The translations under genes were made by a program, and so were the position numbers. The notes under the pieces were generated by a model. The model did not search any database, was not told the origin of the DNA, and saw only the letters and a program-made list of their open reading frames with translations. A DNA stretch of 64,000 nucleotides from Pseudisothecium myosuroides (Eukaryota; Streptophyta; Bryopsida; Hypnales; Lembophyllaceae), in contig OX637295.1 of assembly GCA_951799445.1 (NCBI GenBank), positions 1,488,001 through 1,552,000 on the forward strand, written 5' to 3'. This document shows, piece after piece, positions 39,401-50,900 of the stretch (its first letter is position 1; every line of letters begins with the position of its first letter).

Positions 39401-41827
39401 GTGGCGAATGGGGTCGTTGGCTCGCAGGCCTTTGCTGCATATGATCAAGGTACGTCCTTTGAGTCGTCACTATTACAATCTTGTCTTTGTTCCGTACTTT
39501 GGCTTGTTCTGTCGCTGTCTTATGAAGTTAGTGTACAGCACCATTTCAATTCTAATAGGAAACTCCCTTGTCTGAAAACCTAGGCACGTTAAATTCTGCC
39601 AATTGTACCGCGATCGAAAGCGGAGTCATAACGTAAATTCTGTCAATAAATCTAGGTTTCTCAAATACTACTGAGGGTTGGGTTCTGTACTAGATTCACT
39701 AGTTTCAGCTGAAGGTTGCTGAAGTATTCACCGTATTTGCAGCGAAATTTCCAGTGAGACGTATGTGAAACATAGCAAGTTAGACGTTGCTAAAATCTAC
39801 GAGAGCAAAGGGTGATCTGGACGTGGCTATTATTTTTTCCTTACTTCCCTTACCATTCAATCGGATTTATACTCATTCGCTCGACTGTGCAGGCTATGAT
39901 GTCTTTTTAGGGAATTTTCGAGGTTTGGCATCTAGAGAGCATGTGAATCCAAATATCTCCGCTCGAAGGTAAATAACCCTCGCCTGTTTCGAGTGTCCTC
40001 TTTTAGGCAATTGTCTTCCTCTCATGCCCTTCGGCTCTCTCTCTGTGGCTTACATTCCTCTTCCTATTTTTTAGTCCAGGAAGCAGATAAGGTAGAGGAA
40101 TTTCTTAACATATGTAGGCGTGTGCTTTCATTGGGAGATCACTATAGAACTCCTGAGAGATCACTTTGGATAAGAGAACCTAAATACCTTGAGATCAAAA
40201 TTTTCCCACTCAATGTATGATCATTTCTTACGCAATCATTCAAAGTGGGAGGTTGTAGGTCAATACTGAAGGGATAAATAGACATCCCCATTTCCGTTCA
40301 AAGACCAGTGGCCGTAGACAATTAGCTGGGTCATACCTACACCACGTTCTACGAAGTCTAACGAAGTGTATAAATAGATGAATTCTTGTGGGCAAGAGGG
40401 GTCAGAATAAGAGTCAGAATTGCGTCCACGATAGATTTAGTATTCACTACGTTACTCACTGATTTGTTTTCTGCAACAGTTATTGGCACTACTCCGTGAA
40501 CGAGCACTGCACGCAAGACATTCCAGCAATGTTGACAAGAATCCACCAAATCAAAATGGCGGATCTGAAGGACATCGTCTCGGACGAGAGCTTCTCCAAC
40601 TCCTTGAATTCGCGACTGCCATACTCAGTGTGTGGAGTAGCACACAGCTTGGGAGGAGCTTCAATCCTAATGTATGTGGTAACGCGTAGACTAGAGGAAA
40701 AGCCTCACTACCTTTCACGCCTGGTTCTCCTTTCGCCAGCAGGCTTTCACGAGGAAGCACCCCTGTTTTGCTGGATCATGAAATACGCTTTCCCTATTAT
40801 AGCTCCCATAGTGCAGCCCATCCTTCCAGGGTTGTACATCCCCACTCGGTTCTTCAGGGGTTTATTCAACAAGCTCGCTAGAGACTTTCAGAACTACCCT
40901 GCAGTGGGCGGCTTGGTGCAAACTCTTGTGAGCTCGGTAGTGGGAGGGGACGCCTCCAACTGGGTGGGGGTACTTGGCGTGTCACACTACAACATGAACG
41001 ACATGCCGGGATTATCCTTCATCGTGGCTCAACACTTGGCGCAGATGATGCGCAAGAACCGGTTCACCATGTTCGATTTTGGAAGCGCACGAGCCAACAT
41101 TGCAGCTTACGGTACGTCGGAGCCCTTGGACATCGGTGCTCACTATAACGTGATTGACATTCCAGTGGATTTGGTGACTGGCAGGAAAGACATGGTGGTG
41201 CCTCGCTCCATGGTGAAACGGCACTACCAAACGCTGAAAGAAGCGGGATGCAAAGCATCGTATGATGAGTTTGATTATGCGCATTTGGACTTCACATTCT
41301 CCCATAAAGAGGAGCTTCAGGATTATGTCATGTCCCGTCTCTTGCTCGTCACCCCTCCACGTCGGAACTCGGAGCAACTTCCACCTATTAACAAGGTGCG
41401 AAGCTTGAACAAATCGAACTCACCTCTGACGAGAAAATCCTTCAAAAAGCCAAGGATAGTGGTGGACTCAGATGAAGCTCTTGGGGAGCCAACTGATTCC
41501 CGAACAAAGAGATCGAGAGGGCATGTGGAGCCGGAGTCTTCACCATCAAACTTGCAGACACAGCTTGAGAGTGTGAACATGAATAATTCGGATGTCTATC
41601 TTGGACTTAGTACTGTCACTGCAGGCTCAGTGGCGACACCATCTCATGAAGACAGTACCCAGGAACCCCAACCCCTTGTGCCTGAATCCTTTGATGATTC
41701 CAGTTTTTTTGCGTTTCCGTCGAAAGAAGTGGTGTCCATTATGTCACGGCGAGTCTCCAGAGGTGGTTTCCGTAGCACCGATGTCGTCAAGCAAGGCTTT
41801 GATGCGAGTGGCAGTGCAGAGACGTGA
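36424..41827 (+). CDS. AB-hydrolase-associated lipase (acid lipase-like alpha/beta hydrolase), ten exons
   Basis: This encodes a probable membrane-associated lipid hydrolase. Exons: 36424-36467, 36724-36894, 37164-37385, 37872-38022, 38264-38526, 38643-38711, 39212-39268, 39397-39449, 39893-39968, 40480-41827. Every junction is GT-AG, all phases agree, and the total of 2454 nt gives 817 residues plus stop. The N-terminus (MIQRLVDNVLGVAKES, then GIQGWELRPKLRAPR) matches the conserved start of the plant At1g73920/At1g18460-type family as I remember it. A hydrophobic stretch in exon 5 (TLKLFFSWLFFSHF) may anchor the protein. The lipase-associated region follows (DVITALGYPYEALRV), then LYLQHGMLDSS and the hydrolase fold. 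The catalytic residues by motif are Ser425 (AHSLGG), Asp606 (GRKDMVV) and His637 (DYAHLDF). The protein continues about 150 residues past the usual end as a Ser/Pro-rich, basic, probably disordered tail. The true lipid substrate is unknown. Confidence 0.95.
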
Positions 41828-42317
41828 CGCCCTGTAGTTTTAATGTAGTCTAGGATGTAGTCTAAGATCAAGTACAATATTGTCGAGTTTAGCAGGTTCA
41901 GGTGTTGAGAATAGACCGCATCAAGCTCGTTGTCACAACTGTTCATTTCAGGAGCTGATTATTGTTTTCGAATTTTTTTTTATATAGACTGTTACAGGGC
42001 TGAGCGCTTGATACTGAATTCTGAAAGAGAACCCAAGTATGACTTTGAAGTCACTGATGTGAGGCGGTCCCTTCAGACTTCTCAACGTGTAACATTACGA
42101 GTTGCCAAAGGCATCAATTGTACCAGAACTTGCCCGTTCTGTTTTTTCAATGTGTTATCGTGTAGATTTGTAACGTGGTTGGTACGGTTTGCTGCAAGTA
42201 GACATTATTTGCAGATGCAAATTTTCATACTTGTAGTCTATGGCCTTGTCCTTCATATTTTCATACCTGTAGCATATCGCAAGCGTATCTTGATTTTGAG
42301 CTATAGTGAGGTTCTCC
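41828..42317. other. 3' flank of the lipase gene
   Basis: Contains the presumed lipase 3' UTR ('gtagtctaggatgtagtctaag' repeat at about 41845-41870). A plus-strand frame around 41985-42115 reads somewhat like protein (ERLILNSEREPKYDFEV) but has no start, splice partner or domain that I can support. Confidence 0.4.
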
Positions 42318-42858
42318 AATGCTTTGTGGTTGCATCAGAGGGACAAGAAGTTTAGATTGCCAAATATTAGGTGAATACCGGGAGCTGTCATTTACAAGTG
42401 CAGTCCCGTCCCTTTCTTACGTATTCAGAGCTCGGATTCGATTTCTGCTCAGTAGATTGGCCGAATTTCCAAAATGGGCAATTCAATGTTGCATGGTTGC
42501 ACCAGAACGACGAAAGGTTGATAAATACCCAAACTGCGAAGTATTCGGGTTTGAGAACTGAACACTTGGAGGTCTCTGTTACAAGTGAAGTTCCATCCCT
42601 TTGTTTTATAATCAGAGCTGAAATACGATTGTTGTTCAGTAGATTAGCAGAATTTCCAAAGGAATGCTTCGTAGTTGCACCAGAACGACAAAAGGTTGAT
42701 AAAACCCCAAACTGCGAAGTATTAGGGTTTTAGAGTATCCGGAGCTGTTCATGTACAAGTGACGTTCCCTCCCTTTCTTTTGTTGTCGGATCTCTGATGC
42801 AACTGTTGTTCACTAGATTAAAGAATTTCAAAGTTTATCAATCCGATGCATCGTTAGA
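42318..42858. repeat. Three degenerate tandem repeats in front of the NYN gene
   Basis: A 180-bp unit is present at about 42370-42553 and 42554-42733, and a shorter third at 42734-42858 runs straight into the ATG of the NYN gene; a partial unit precedes at 42318-42369. Shared words include 'gttgcaccagaacgac', 'aaaggttgataaa', 'cccaaactgcgaagtatt' and 'ttcagtagatt'. The unit probably belongs to promoter or 5' leader and has been duplicated in place. Confidence 0.8.
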
Positions 42859-45689
42859 ATGGCGCGCCATGGGCGGTTCCTTGCCCAAATCCTCCTTTCG
42901 AAGCTCACACTTCCAATTCCCTTGACATCACATCCCTACGGAATTCGGAGCTTATGTACTGAACTCTCAACGTCATCAGCTTTGTCACATACCGAGGACG
43001 AGGAGGCGAAGCACGACGGGTCACGAAGAGTAGCCGTGTTCTGGGATTTGGACAACAAGCCGCCCAAGAATGTGCCTCCGTACGATGCAGCGGTGCGCCT
43101 CGTTGAGACGGCGGCTGGTTTCGGGGAAGTGGTGGATGTGGCCGCTTACGCCAATCGGTATGCGTTCACGTATCTGCCGCGTTGGGTGAAGGAGCAACGC
43201 AGGGAGCGGAAGCGACTGGATCGGTTGGAACGAGCTGGAATCGTCAAGGTTAGATCGAGAATCTCCTTCTTGTATATCAAAATTAGGTTAGTTCATGTTG
43301 CGCTTTGGTGTTTCAGAACTTCTCTTGAGGATTCGTTGTGATGGTAGGTCGTGTGGAGAACTGCAGAGGTTTTAGGATTAGGGTTTTAGGGTTTAGGGCC
43401 AATGTACTTCAAGTGATGGTTACCTGTCATAAGAGTGGCAAAATATGAAGGCAAAATTTTACAACAGAGGGAACACAGGAAAGTTTATTTTTAAGGTATG
43501 TTTGCACTCGGGTGTTTGGAGAGGTGTCAACAAAGTGGATTTAATCCAAAGGTGTCTGCAAGAGTTTTAGGGTTTAGGGTTTAGGGATTCGTGGCGTTCA
43601 GTTTGCCCGGGCTGCGGATTTTCTATGAATCATCATGTGCATCTCATTGCGTTGTGATTTGTACGAGTCTGTATTGGCCTGTCCAAGTAGTTGGGTGATT
43701 GGGTAAATGTTTCCGGTAGAGTGTATTCTTTAGCGGAGAAGATGATCAAAAGAATCGGATTACTGTATTTTTGTCTCAGTGGCTAACTATTGATGAGGAT
43801 GTGCAGCCGTCCGAGCCTTACGTTTGCGGCTACTGTGGGCGGAAGTGCAAAACCAACGAGAAATTGAAGAAACATTTCCGGGAATTGCACGAGAGGGAGC
43901 GGAACAAGCGAATGAATCGGCTGAATTCGTTGAAAGGAGGCAAACGTGATAAGTTTCGAGCCAGTTTATCTGAAAAGGAAGTAAGGTATGTTGAGCTGGT
44001 TTTTCTTTCCTCGTGGTAGTAGAATCATGGCTGAATGAATGTTGCATCTTCCCTAATTTTTTCAAGCCCGAAAATTCATCTCTGTTCTATGACTGTTCGA
44101 GATGAGACTGTTTCAATTTGGTCTTAACCCTTGCAGAACAGAGATTTCGTGGTTTTAATAATGACCAATTCGATTGACCTTATTGTGAAAAATAAAACGC
44201 AGCCGGGGCTAAAGTTTATATCACTAAAATCAATGAAGAGCATTGCATGTGTTGGTCAATAAGTACATAAATCGAACAAAAGAGAGTCTCCATATAAAGG
44301 ACTCAATGGTGCTAAAAACACATGCAAATTATCCTTTTTCTGTGGCTGTTTGAGGTGAGATTTTTCAATCTGGTCTCGACTGACTGTGTGCTGATGTTCT
44401 TGCTCTGTATCAGATACAAGAATGCAGCAAGAGAGGTGATAGTGCCCAAAGTAGGATACGGTCTTGCAAGTGAATTACGAAGGGCCGGAGTGTATGTCAG
44501 AATGGTGAGTGACAAGTCCCAAGCGGCCGACGAGGCCCTCAAGTTCCACATGCACAGGTCCATCAGACAAGGGATCGATTGTCTGTGTCTCGTGTCAGAT
44601 GACTCTGACTTCTCCAACATCCTGAAATTGGCGCAGTCAAGAGATCTTCACACAGTCGTTGTGGGTGACACTTCGAGTCTGACCAGATTTGCAGATGACC
44701 AATTCTCATGGCAACAAGTGGCCTCCGGAACGGCTTTGGCTAGAGCCAACGAGGTCCATGGGCAGTGGTCCTTCCAGGATGGGTTTCAGGATCAAGAGTA
44801 TTTTGACGAAACCTATGAACAGCGAAGAGTGCGAGCTAGAAATCTTGGCTTCAGCTACTCACACTCTGATAGTGAAGAAGATGATCTCGAGGATGTCAAT
44901 GAAGAGAAGCAATCTATGGTTTCTGAGGGGGATGAAGAAGTGTGGCCTATGGAAAGTTCAGTCAATCAAAACCGTGAGAAGAAAGTGCTCACACGCAGTG
45001 ATTTTTGGTGGTTACCAACTTTGGATGATGAAGCCCCGCCTGAACATACTAAATCCGGGTAAGAGAGGAGCAGACATTTGGAACTCCATTAAATAGTGTC
45101 CCTTACACTCCATCACATTTTTCGCAGATCTATTGTAGGCTGTGTTATTTGTCTGCTCAGGAACGTTGGAAGATGCTCAATTTTAATGTGCAAATTTGTA
45201 AAATGCACAACGCAGCATACTTCGTTACTAGCCATCTGCAACTGGCAATACTTACCTATTTCTTAGAAAGAGCGCAGCTAGAGACACAGAAGTTACCTGC
45301 ACATATGTTTCTGGGCGTGGTATTGTTGGATCCATGAACCTGTGGATCGAATACCGGAACTTCTAGAGTTGAACATTGCCGTTCCCGGGAATCGCTGGAC
45401 GACGTGGATCACGGCGGTTATTACAAGGTGGGTGGCTGCTTATAAACTCTTGAGTTTCGTTTGATTTTCTTATGGAAGCATTTTCGCTTGGACTAGATTT
45501 TTTCCTTTTTTCCTTTTTTGTTTTCAATGAGAACTGTAGCTAAGAACAGTTGTGATCCACTTCTGTAAATGCGTTACCATATTAGCAGAACTTGCTGTGT
45601 ACAGTAGAAGAATATCATTGTCATGATTTGCACAAATTTGATTATGTTCCGTTTGCTGTGTTGTTGAGATACAGGAGAACATTTGCTGA
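42859..45689 (+). CDS. NYN-domain endoribonuclease-like protein with an embedded C2H2 zinc finger
   Basis: NYN proteins have a PIN-like nuclease fold and act on RNA. Exons: 42859-43248, 43780-43985, 44414-45058, then probably 45367-45427 and 45675-45689 (438 residues). If the third exon is not spliced at GGGTAAGA, translation stops at 45062 (414 residues). Residues 1-34 lack acidic residues and are rich in R, L and S, suggesting an organelle targeting peptide. NYN begins at VAVFWDLDNKPP (Asp63, Asp65) and resumes after the insertion with PKVGYGLASELRRAGV and VSDDSDF (Asp261, Asp262, Asp264). Between the halves is a C2H2 finger: Cys146, Cys149, His162, His167 (spacing C-2-C-12-H-4-H). The C-terminus is acidic (SDSEEDDLEDVNEE). 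Plant genomes encode a family described as putative endonucleases with a C2H2 zinc finger; this fits it. Intron 1 contains telomere-like TTTAGGG repeats. Substrate and partner are unknown. Confidence 0.9.
43375..43590 (+). promoter_or_regulatory. Two TTTAGGG (telo-box) clusters within intron 1 of the NYN gene
   Basis: At 43375-43400 ('attagggttttagggtttag') and 43563-43588 ('ttttagggtttagggtttag') short telomere-type repeats occur. In plants, telo-box motifs in promoters and first introns are associated with genes for translation and ribosome biogenesis; that they regulate this gene is inference. Confidence 0.55.
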
Positions 45690-47860
45690 CAATCGATGTT
45701 GGGCGAGTTATTACTAAACGAGGTTGGAAGCCAAGCCAACTACGGCATCAGATAATTGCAATCTATTTACAGAAAAAGAGAAAGATCTCTACCTCACTAC
45801 CTGGTTCTTCTGTTCACACTAAATTAGACCATTGTAGTATTTTGGCTTCTTTCAATAAATATATTGCATCTTTGATTCATTTCTGCAAGGGGGGAGAGAC
45901 CTAAATTTACTCTCGGTAGAAATACCCGTTTTATACAGACGCAATTGTGTAGCGTGTTCGAGAATGACCAGATTTCCGGTGTGTAAATTTATCATTCCCT
46001 CTTACTATGAAAACTGTGAACTTACAAGCACCTGTAACTAATGACCAGATGCATTTGTCCCTAATATTTTCACCAAATTATGTGAAGCCATACTGCTGCC
46101 ACTACATATTAGAGTTAATCGTAAAGGAAAACCCAATTTGAAACAGGGGTGTCAGAGGAAGGTTCAACTAAGAATAGTGTAAAAGAAACACAACACCAAA
46201 CTTGATGAGATTCCAGTTTTGGTGCTTCAAGGAGTTTTTTTGTGTTTTTTTCTCAAATTCTAGCTCCTAGTCCCTCATTGTACACACTTTACAATTAATT
46301 CTATTGAACATTCATTTTTTCATATGAAATATGTGGAAGTTACAATACACAAGATTGGATTTGTCATCTTGGAGTTGCTTTGTGAAGAGATTGGATTTTT
46401 TTATACATTTAGATTGTGAATGAGACTACTTTTATCCTTGAATTTGCACAGTATATAAGGTAGAATAGCCCAAAATTGACCCAATTCCAATGTTCGGCCT
46501 TCATCACCACTATCTTATACTCTTAATTGGTGCTCAAGTCCCTTGTTTCTACTAGTATTTAGTGTCATGTTATATTTAGTGTTATCCTATTATTTGACTC
46601 AGTCTATTTTTTATTTACTTGACAAATAGTATTGAAGTTGACATTTAGTGTTGGTGGCATTAGCAATATTCTTGGCATTTTAGTGCACTACGTGCTAATA
46701 TAAACACCAATAACAAATTATAGTAGTTGACAAATAGTGTTCATGTTCACATTTAGTGTTAGAGTTTGTAATCAGTGTTTCAAACACTAGATATCATTAA
46801 TAGTAGTCCTGGCGTTGAATGGAGGTTGAAAGTGTTAGAATTTAGTTAGATAATGTCAACTTTACAAATTAGTTGAGATTTTAAACATTTCTTGAGTGAT
46901 GCTTGTAGATTATTATTGCAATAATGCAAGGAATTAGGACCACACTAATATCCAAAAGTGCATGATCCCCCCCCCACCATTGGAAGGATCCTTCCTATTG
47001 CTTATAGTGTTGTTTATCAATTAATCCCTAAAGATCTATGGGTTAGATATTGACAAACTCTCACAAAACTATCCAAGATCAAAACTTTCTAAAAAATGGT
47101 TTTTAATCAAATTTTATTTTATTTTTAGACTTTGTAATTGTAAAATCTTATTCTTGACTAGTGCAAGCGTCACATATAAAAAAATTTGGAGGTCCAAAGA
47201 AAACGTATGTGTGAGAAGAAAGCTTGCAAAGTAGAGCAAAAAAAATTTCATAATTACTTACGCTTTGACAAGCTTTTGAGCCCCATAACTCAAATTTTGT
47301 TTGCAAGGAAGATTTAGGGACTTTACATTTGAATAGAAAGCTATATTAGGAAGAAATATATTATTTTCAAAGCGAAATGATGTTGCACTCCGCGTGCTCA
47401 AGTTGGGGCCTTTTTTTTAAATTGTTGCATCTTCATAAAAAATTAGATTATTTAGAAGTTTGTTATTATCATAATCTATAAAAAAATGAGGAAAAAAATG
47501 AAAATCTATAATCTCATCTTGCAATCTCTAATGACCTTTCTATTCATTAAAGGATATGAATAAAGATATTGGCATTAATTCTAATTTGGTGCTAGGAATG
47601 ATGTTAATATCTAAGATTTTAAGTTTTTTAGCTAGGCAAAACAAACTATGGACAGAGGAGAATTTAGATATAAAATCTTCATTTTTGCAAGTTTTCTTTT
47701 TCTTCCCATTTCAATATTAATTGATGCAAAACCTTGCACAAAAATCATGAAGCACCAAGTAACTTTGTAGTCACATTCATTTGATGAAGAATAGACAAAA
47801 ATTACTTTTTGCAAAAGAAGTAGATGTACTTCATCCTTTATGAGTAGTTCCCACAATAAA
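45690..47860. other. Spacer, no gene seen
   Basis: The first few hundred bases are likely the 3' UTR of the NYN gene. At 46540-46800 the phrase 'atttagtgtt' recurs many times ('acatttagtgttgg', 'acatttagtgttag'), a diffuse simple repeat. Nothing else is supportable. Confidence 0.45.
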
Positions 47861-47978
47861 TTCTTTCAAACATTCATCATTCATATAATGTATGTCATGA
47901 CATTTAAAGTATATTTACACTTATAAATATACTTTAAATGTCATGACATACATTATATGAATGATGAATGTTTGAAAG
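47861..47978. repeat. Perfect hairpin: 55-bp arms, 6-base loop, flanked by 8-bp direct repeats
   Basis: The left arm 47863-47917 (starting CTTTCAAACATTCATCATTC) and right arm 47924-47978 are exact reverse complements, with only CACTTA between them. The octamer ACAATAAA occurs at 47853-47860 and again at 47979-47986, like an 8-bp target duplication. It is either a tiny foldback MITE (8-bp duplications are typical of hAT elements) or a precursor of small RNAs. Perfect arms imply recent origin. Confidence 0.8.
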
Positions 47979-47986
47979 ACAATAAA

Positions 47987-50900
47987 GAGTGTTGTGACCA
48001 AGGGTTTTAGAAACGAATTTAGACCTACTTCTGGACCGGATTCACAGTGCAAACATCAACCCAAACACCAAGTGCAAACATACCTTTAGCAGTTACTAGA
48101 TTCGTTTTGCAATAACATAAAGTGCAATGGACCTTGGGATTATTATTATTTTTATATCTTTTGAAAAGAAATTGCCTGTGACTAAGCCCTTAAATTCCGT
48201 AGATGGGGGATGGGGGAACTTGAGAGGTTGTAAAATCTTGACCTCAGAAAACAAAAAACATTGAGAAGGTGACAAACCCAAAGCCCAAAGCCAAACAGTT
48301 CAGTTCCCTTTAGTTTCCAAAATAAAATAAAATACTTCTTATTCTCCTTTCTGAAGTTCAATGGGTGCCCCAAAAACATTTTAAAAACTTAAAAAAAATT
48401 TAAAAAGTGCTGAAACAGTGCACGCAACTCTTGTGACAACTGTTGCTTGTGGATTCGGATCTAGAAACATCCAGAAATTAGGGGCCAATCCTAGATTCTA
48501 ATCAAAAGTCCCAGCGTCACACGCAGGAATAACTTAAGTGGCGGTTTGGGTCTAGTATTAGGTTAATAAAGTGCCAAAAAAAAAATATTTAAAAAAAAAT
48601 CCATTTGCCTAAACCGATGTCCACATACAAAGGGTTGACATCCAATCTCACTATTCCATTAAAAAAAACATAAATAATAATAATCTATTCCATCGAACCA
48701 AACGATGAAAAAATAATTGAAAAGGAATAAAAATTTGAAGGGAAGAGACAAATGAAATTTAAAAATTCATTTTCCTCCCCCATTTTCCAAGGCTCTGGAA
48801 CTGCTCAGAAGTAAGTTACTAGTCAGTAGGGCGGACCGGACCCAGGGCATGGAATTCCAAAAAATTACTTCGAGGGAAAAAGGCTGGAGTAAGTTATTGA
48901 TAATTTACCACAACTTACATGTAAAAATTCCGTGCAATTACTGTGGGTCATGCTAATTCTCATGTTTGTGGTCCTCAAGAGTTTGGAATCTTCGTAGCGT
49001 CAAAATATCTTCATTTGTTGGACATGTTTCAACTCACATAAATTAATTGAAAGGTAGTGAATTCCACCCAAATTTTATAATTCACATTTGGCTTCATATA
49101 ATATTTTAATTTAACAATGAAGTTGTGATGTCATTTGAATCCTCGGTGGGAAAATAATTCAAGCTAGTGACCATGTTTCAACACAGATTGAAAAATGGTA
49201 CTCCGTACAACTTGTTGAGATTTTTCACAATTGGATTCACTTGTCAATGGCAGTTTTTTCTACATTCTTGACATGTTTGTTGCATTTTTTTCAACACGTA
49301 ACAATACACAAAATTATAGCCATCTTGGATTCTAATGAGAAGAAACATCATTTTTATGGCATAAGGGGAAGTTCTTTCATATTTTTACACACACTTAAAA
49401 TCAAGGCAAAGAAATAGGGTGTTCGTTTTAGTAAAAAATATATGGCCACTTCCATTTACGCTTGTGCTTTTGATTCACATTATTTATCCAAATGGGATGA
49501 ATCAAATCTTTCCCTGTAAAAAAATACATTCTATGGGGGAAAAAAATTAAATTAAATTATACCAAATTTTTGTAGTTTTGTTTTGTTGTCCATCAAACCA
49601 AAAAATACCCTTGGCATTTGCTCTTGGGCACTAATTGAATAAAATTTATATTCCCATAAAGCTAATGTATTTTTTTATCTTCAAAAAAAGTTTCAAGAAA
49701 TCATGTCAAAAAATTGAGGTCACACAAACCTCCGCCAAAATCAAGTGGCCCTCCAAGTGGACTTTGGAACTTAAAGAGGCTAATGTTGAAATTCTTGAAT
49801 TCAAACTTGTCTGTGAGAAGGTCCAAGGTGACTTTAAACTACTAGGTGATGGTGGTGACATACCTAAACCAAATGGTATAGTTGAAGCTTTAGTATATGG
49901 TGGCACCTAGTTCTTTATCTTGTGTGAAATTAGTCTATTTTTTTGACGGAAAAACCTTACAACGTGTCTTCCGAATATGCTTTTTCAAAAACAAAAAAAA
50001 CTTGCATAAAAATCCTCCATTACTTTACATAGAATTATTCCATGCACAATGAGACTCTAGTAGGAACACTCCAACTTTCACATTCAAGAATACGTTAGAG
50101 ATTTTTTTTTTTTAAATTTAGGAAACACAAAATATAGGTATAGTTTTATTTTTTTTCCCATAGGACTAAAATACTTTGAATTGGCTATTGTTACTTTACA
50201 TTTTTCTCCTTTACTTCAGCTTAAGGTAGACATACCCATTCATGTCCCTTGAAGAACTCCTCCCTCATGTACCAATGGTGCACAATTTCTACCTACAATG
50301 CACTCCATTGGTACATGAAGATGAAATTGGATGCGTGGGAAAGGTAGCAGCATCCATAACCGTTACTGTACTCAAAACCATCACCTCTAAAATCTTAAAA
50401 AATCTGTGGAAATAAATAGATGTGACTACAAGGATGTACTATATCTGAACATCAAACCCTAGTATTGGTAATAGGTGCAATTGCAATTGGCTCTTTAAAA
50501 ATTCATAACTTATTCTCACAGTATCCAAATAATACATTCAAAAGTGCACATGTGTTATTTTTCTCTTGCTAATCCGATCCTATAATTTCCAGAATCTTTA
50601 TTAATAATAATCATGTTCCAAACCCTTATTTTGACAGTTAGGGGTGCTGCGACCTTATGTCTACCTTATTACTGATTCCTGAACGCCATCAGGGCCATAT
50701 TCAGCACGGATTTACTGTATTCTTATCACTTTTCCCCTGCTACTGTATGGAGTCATTTTCAACTACAGTAATATGCCAAATAAAAATCAGTTTTAGAATT
50801 AAAATATGAAAAAACTTGAAGTAGCAGCCCAACCCCCAACCCCCATGGCAACCCCATGGCAACCCCGGGTCCACCTTCGCTCGCTTGCTTGAGTGCATGA

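Noticed and set aside
44312..44620. Minus-strand frame of 102 codons
   Set aside because: Shadow of NYN exon 3, which carries the recognisable nuclease motifs on the plus strand.
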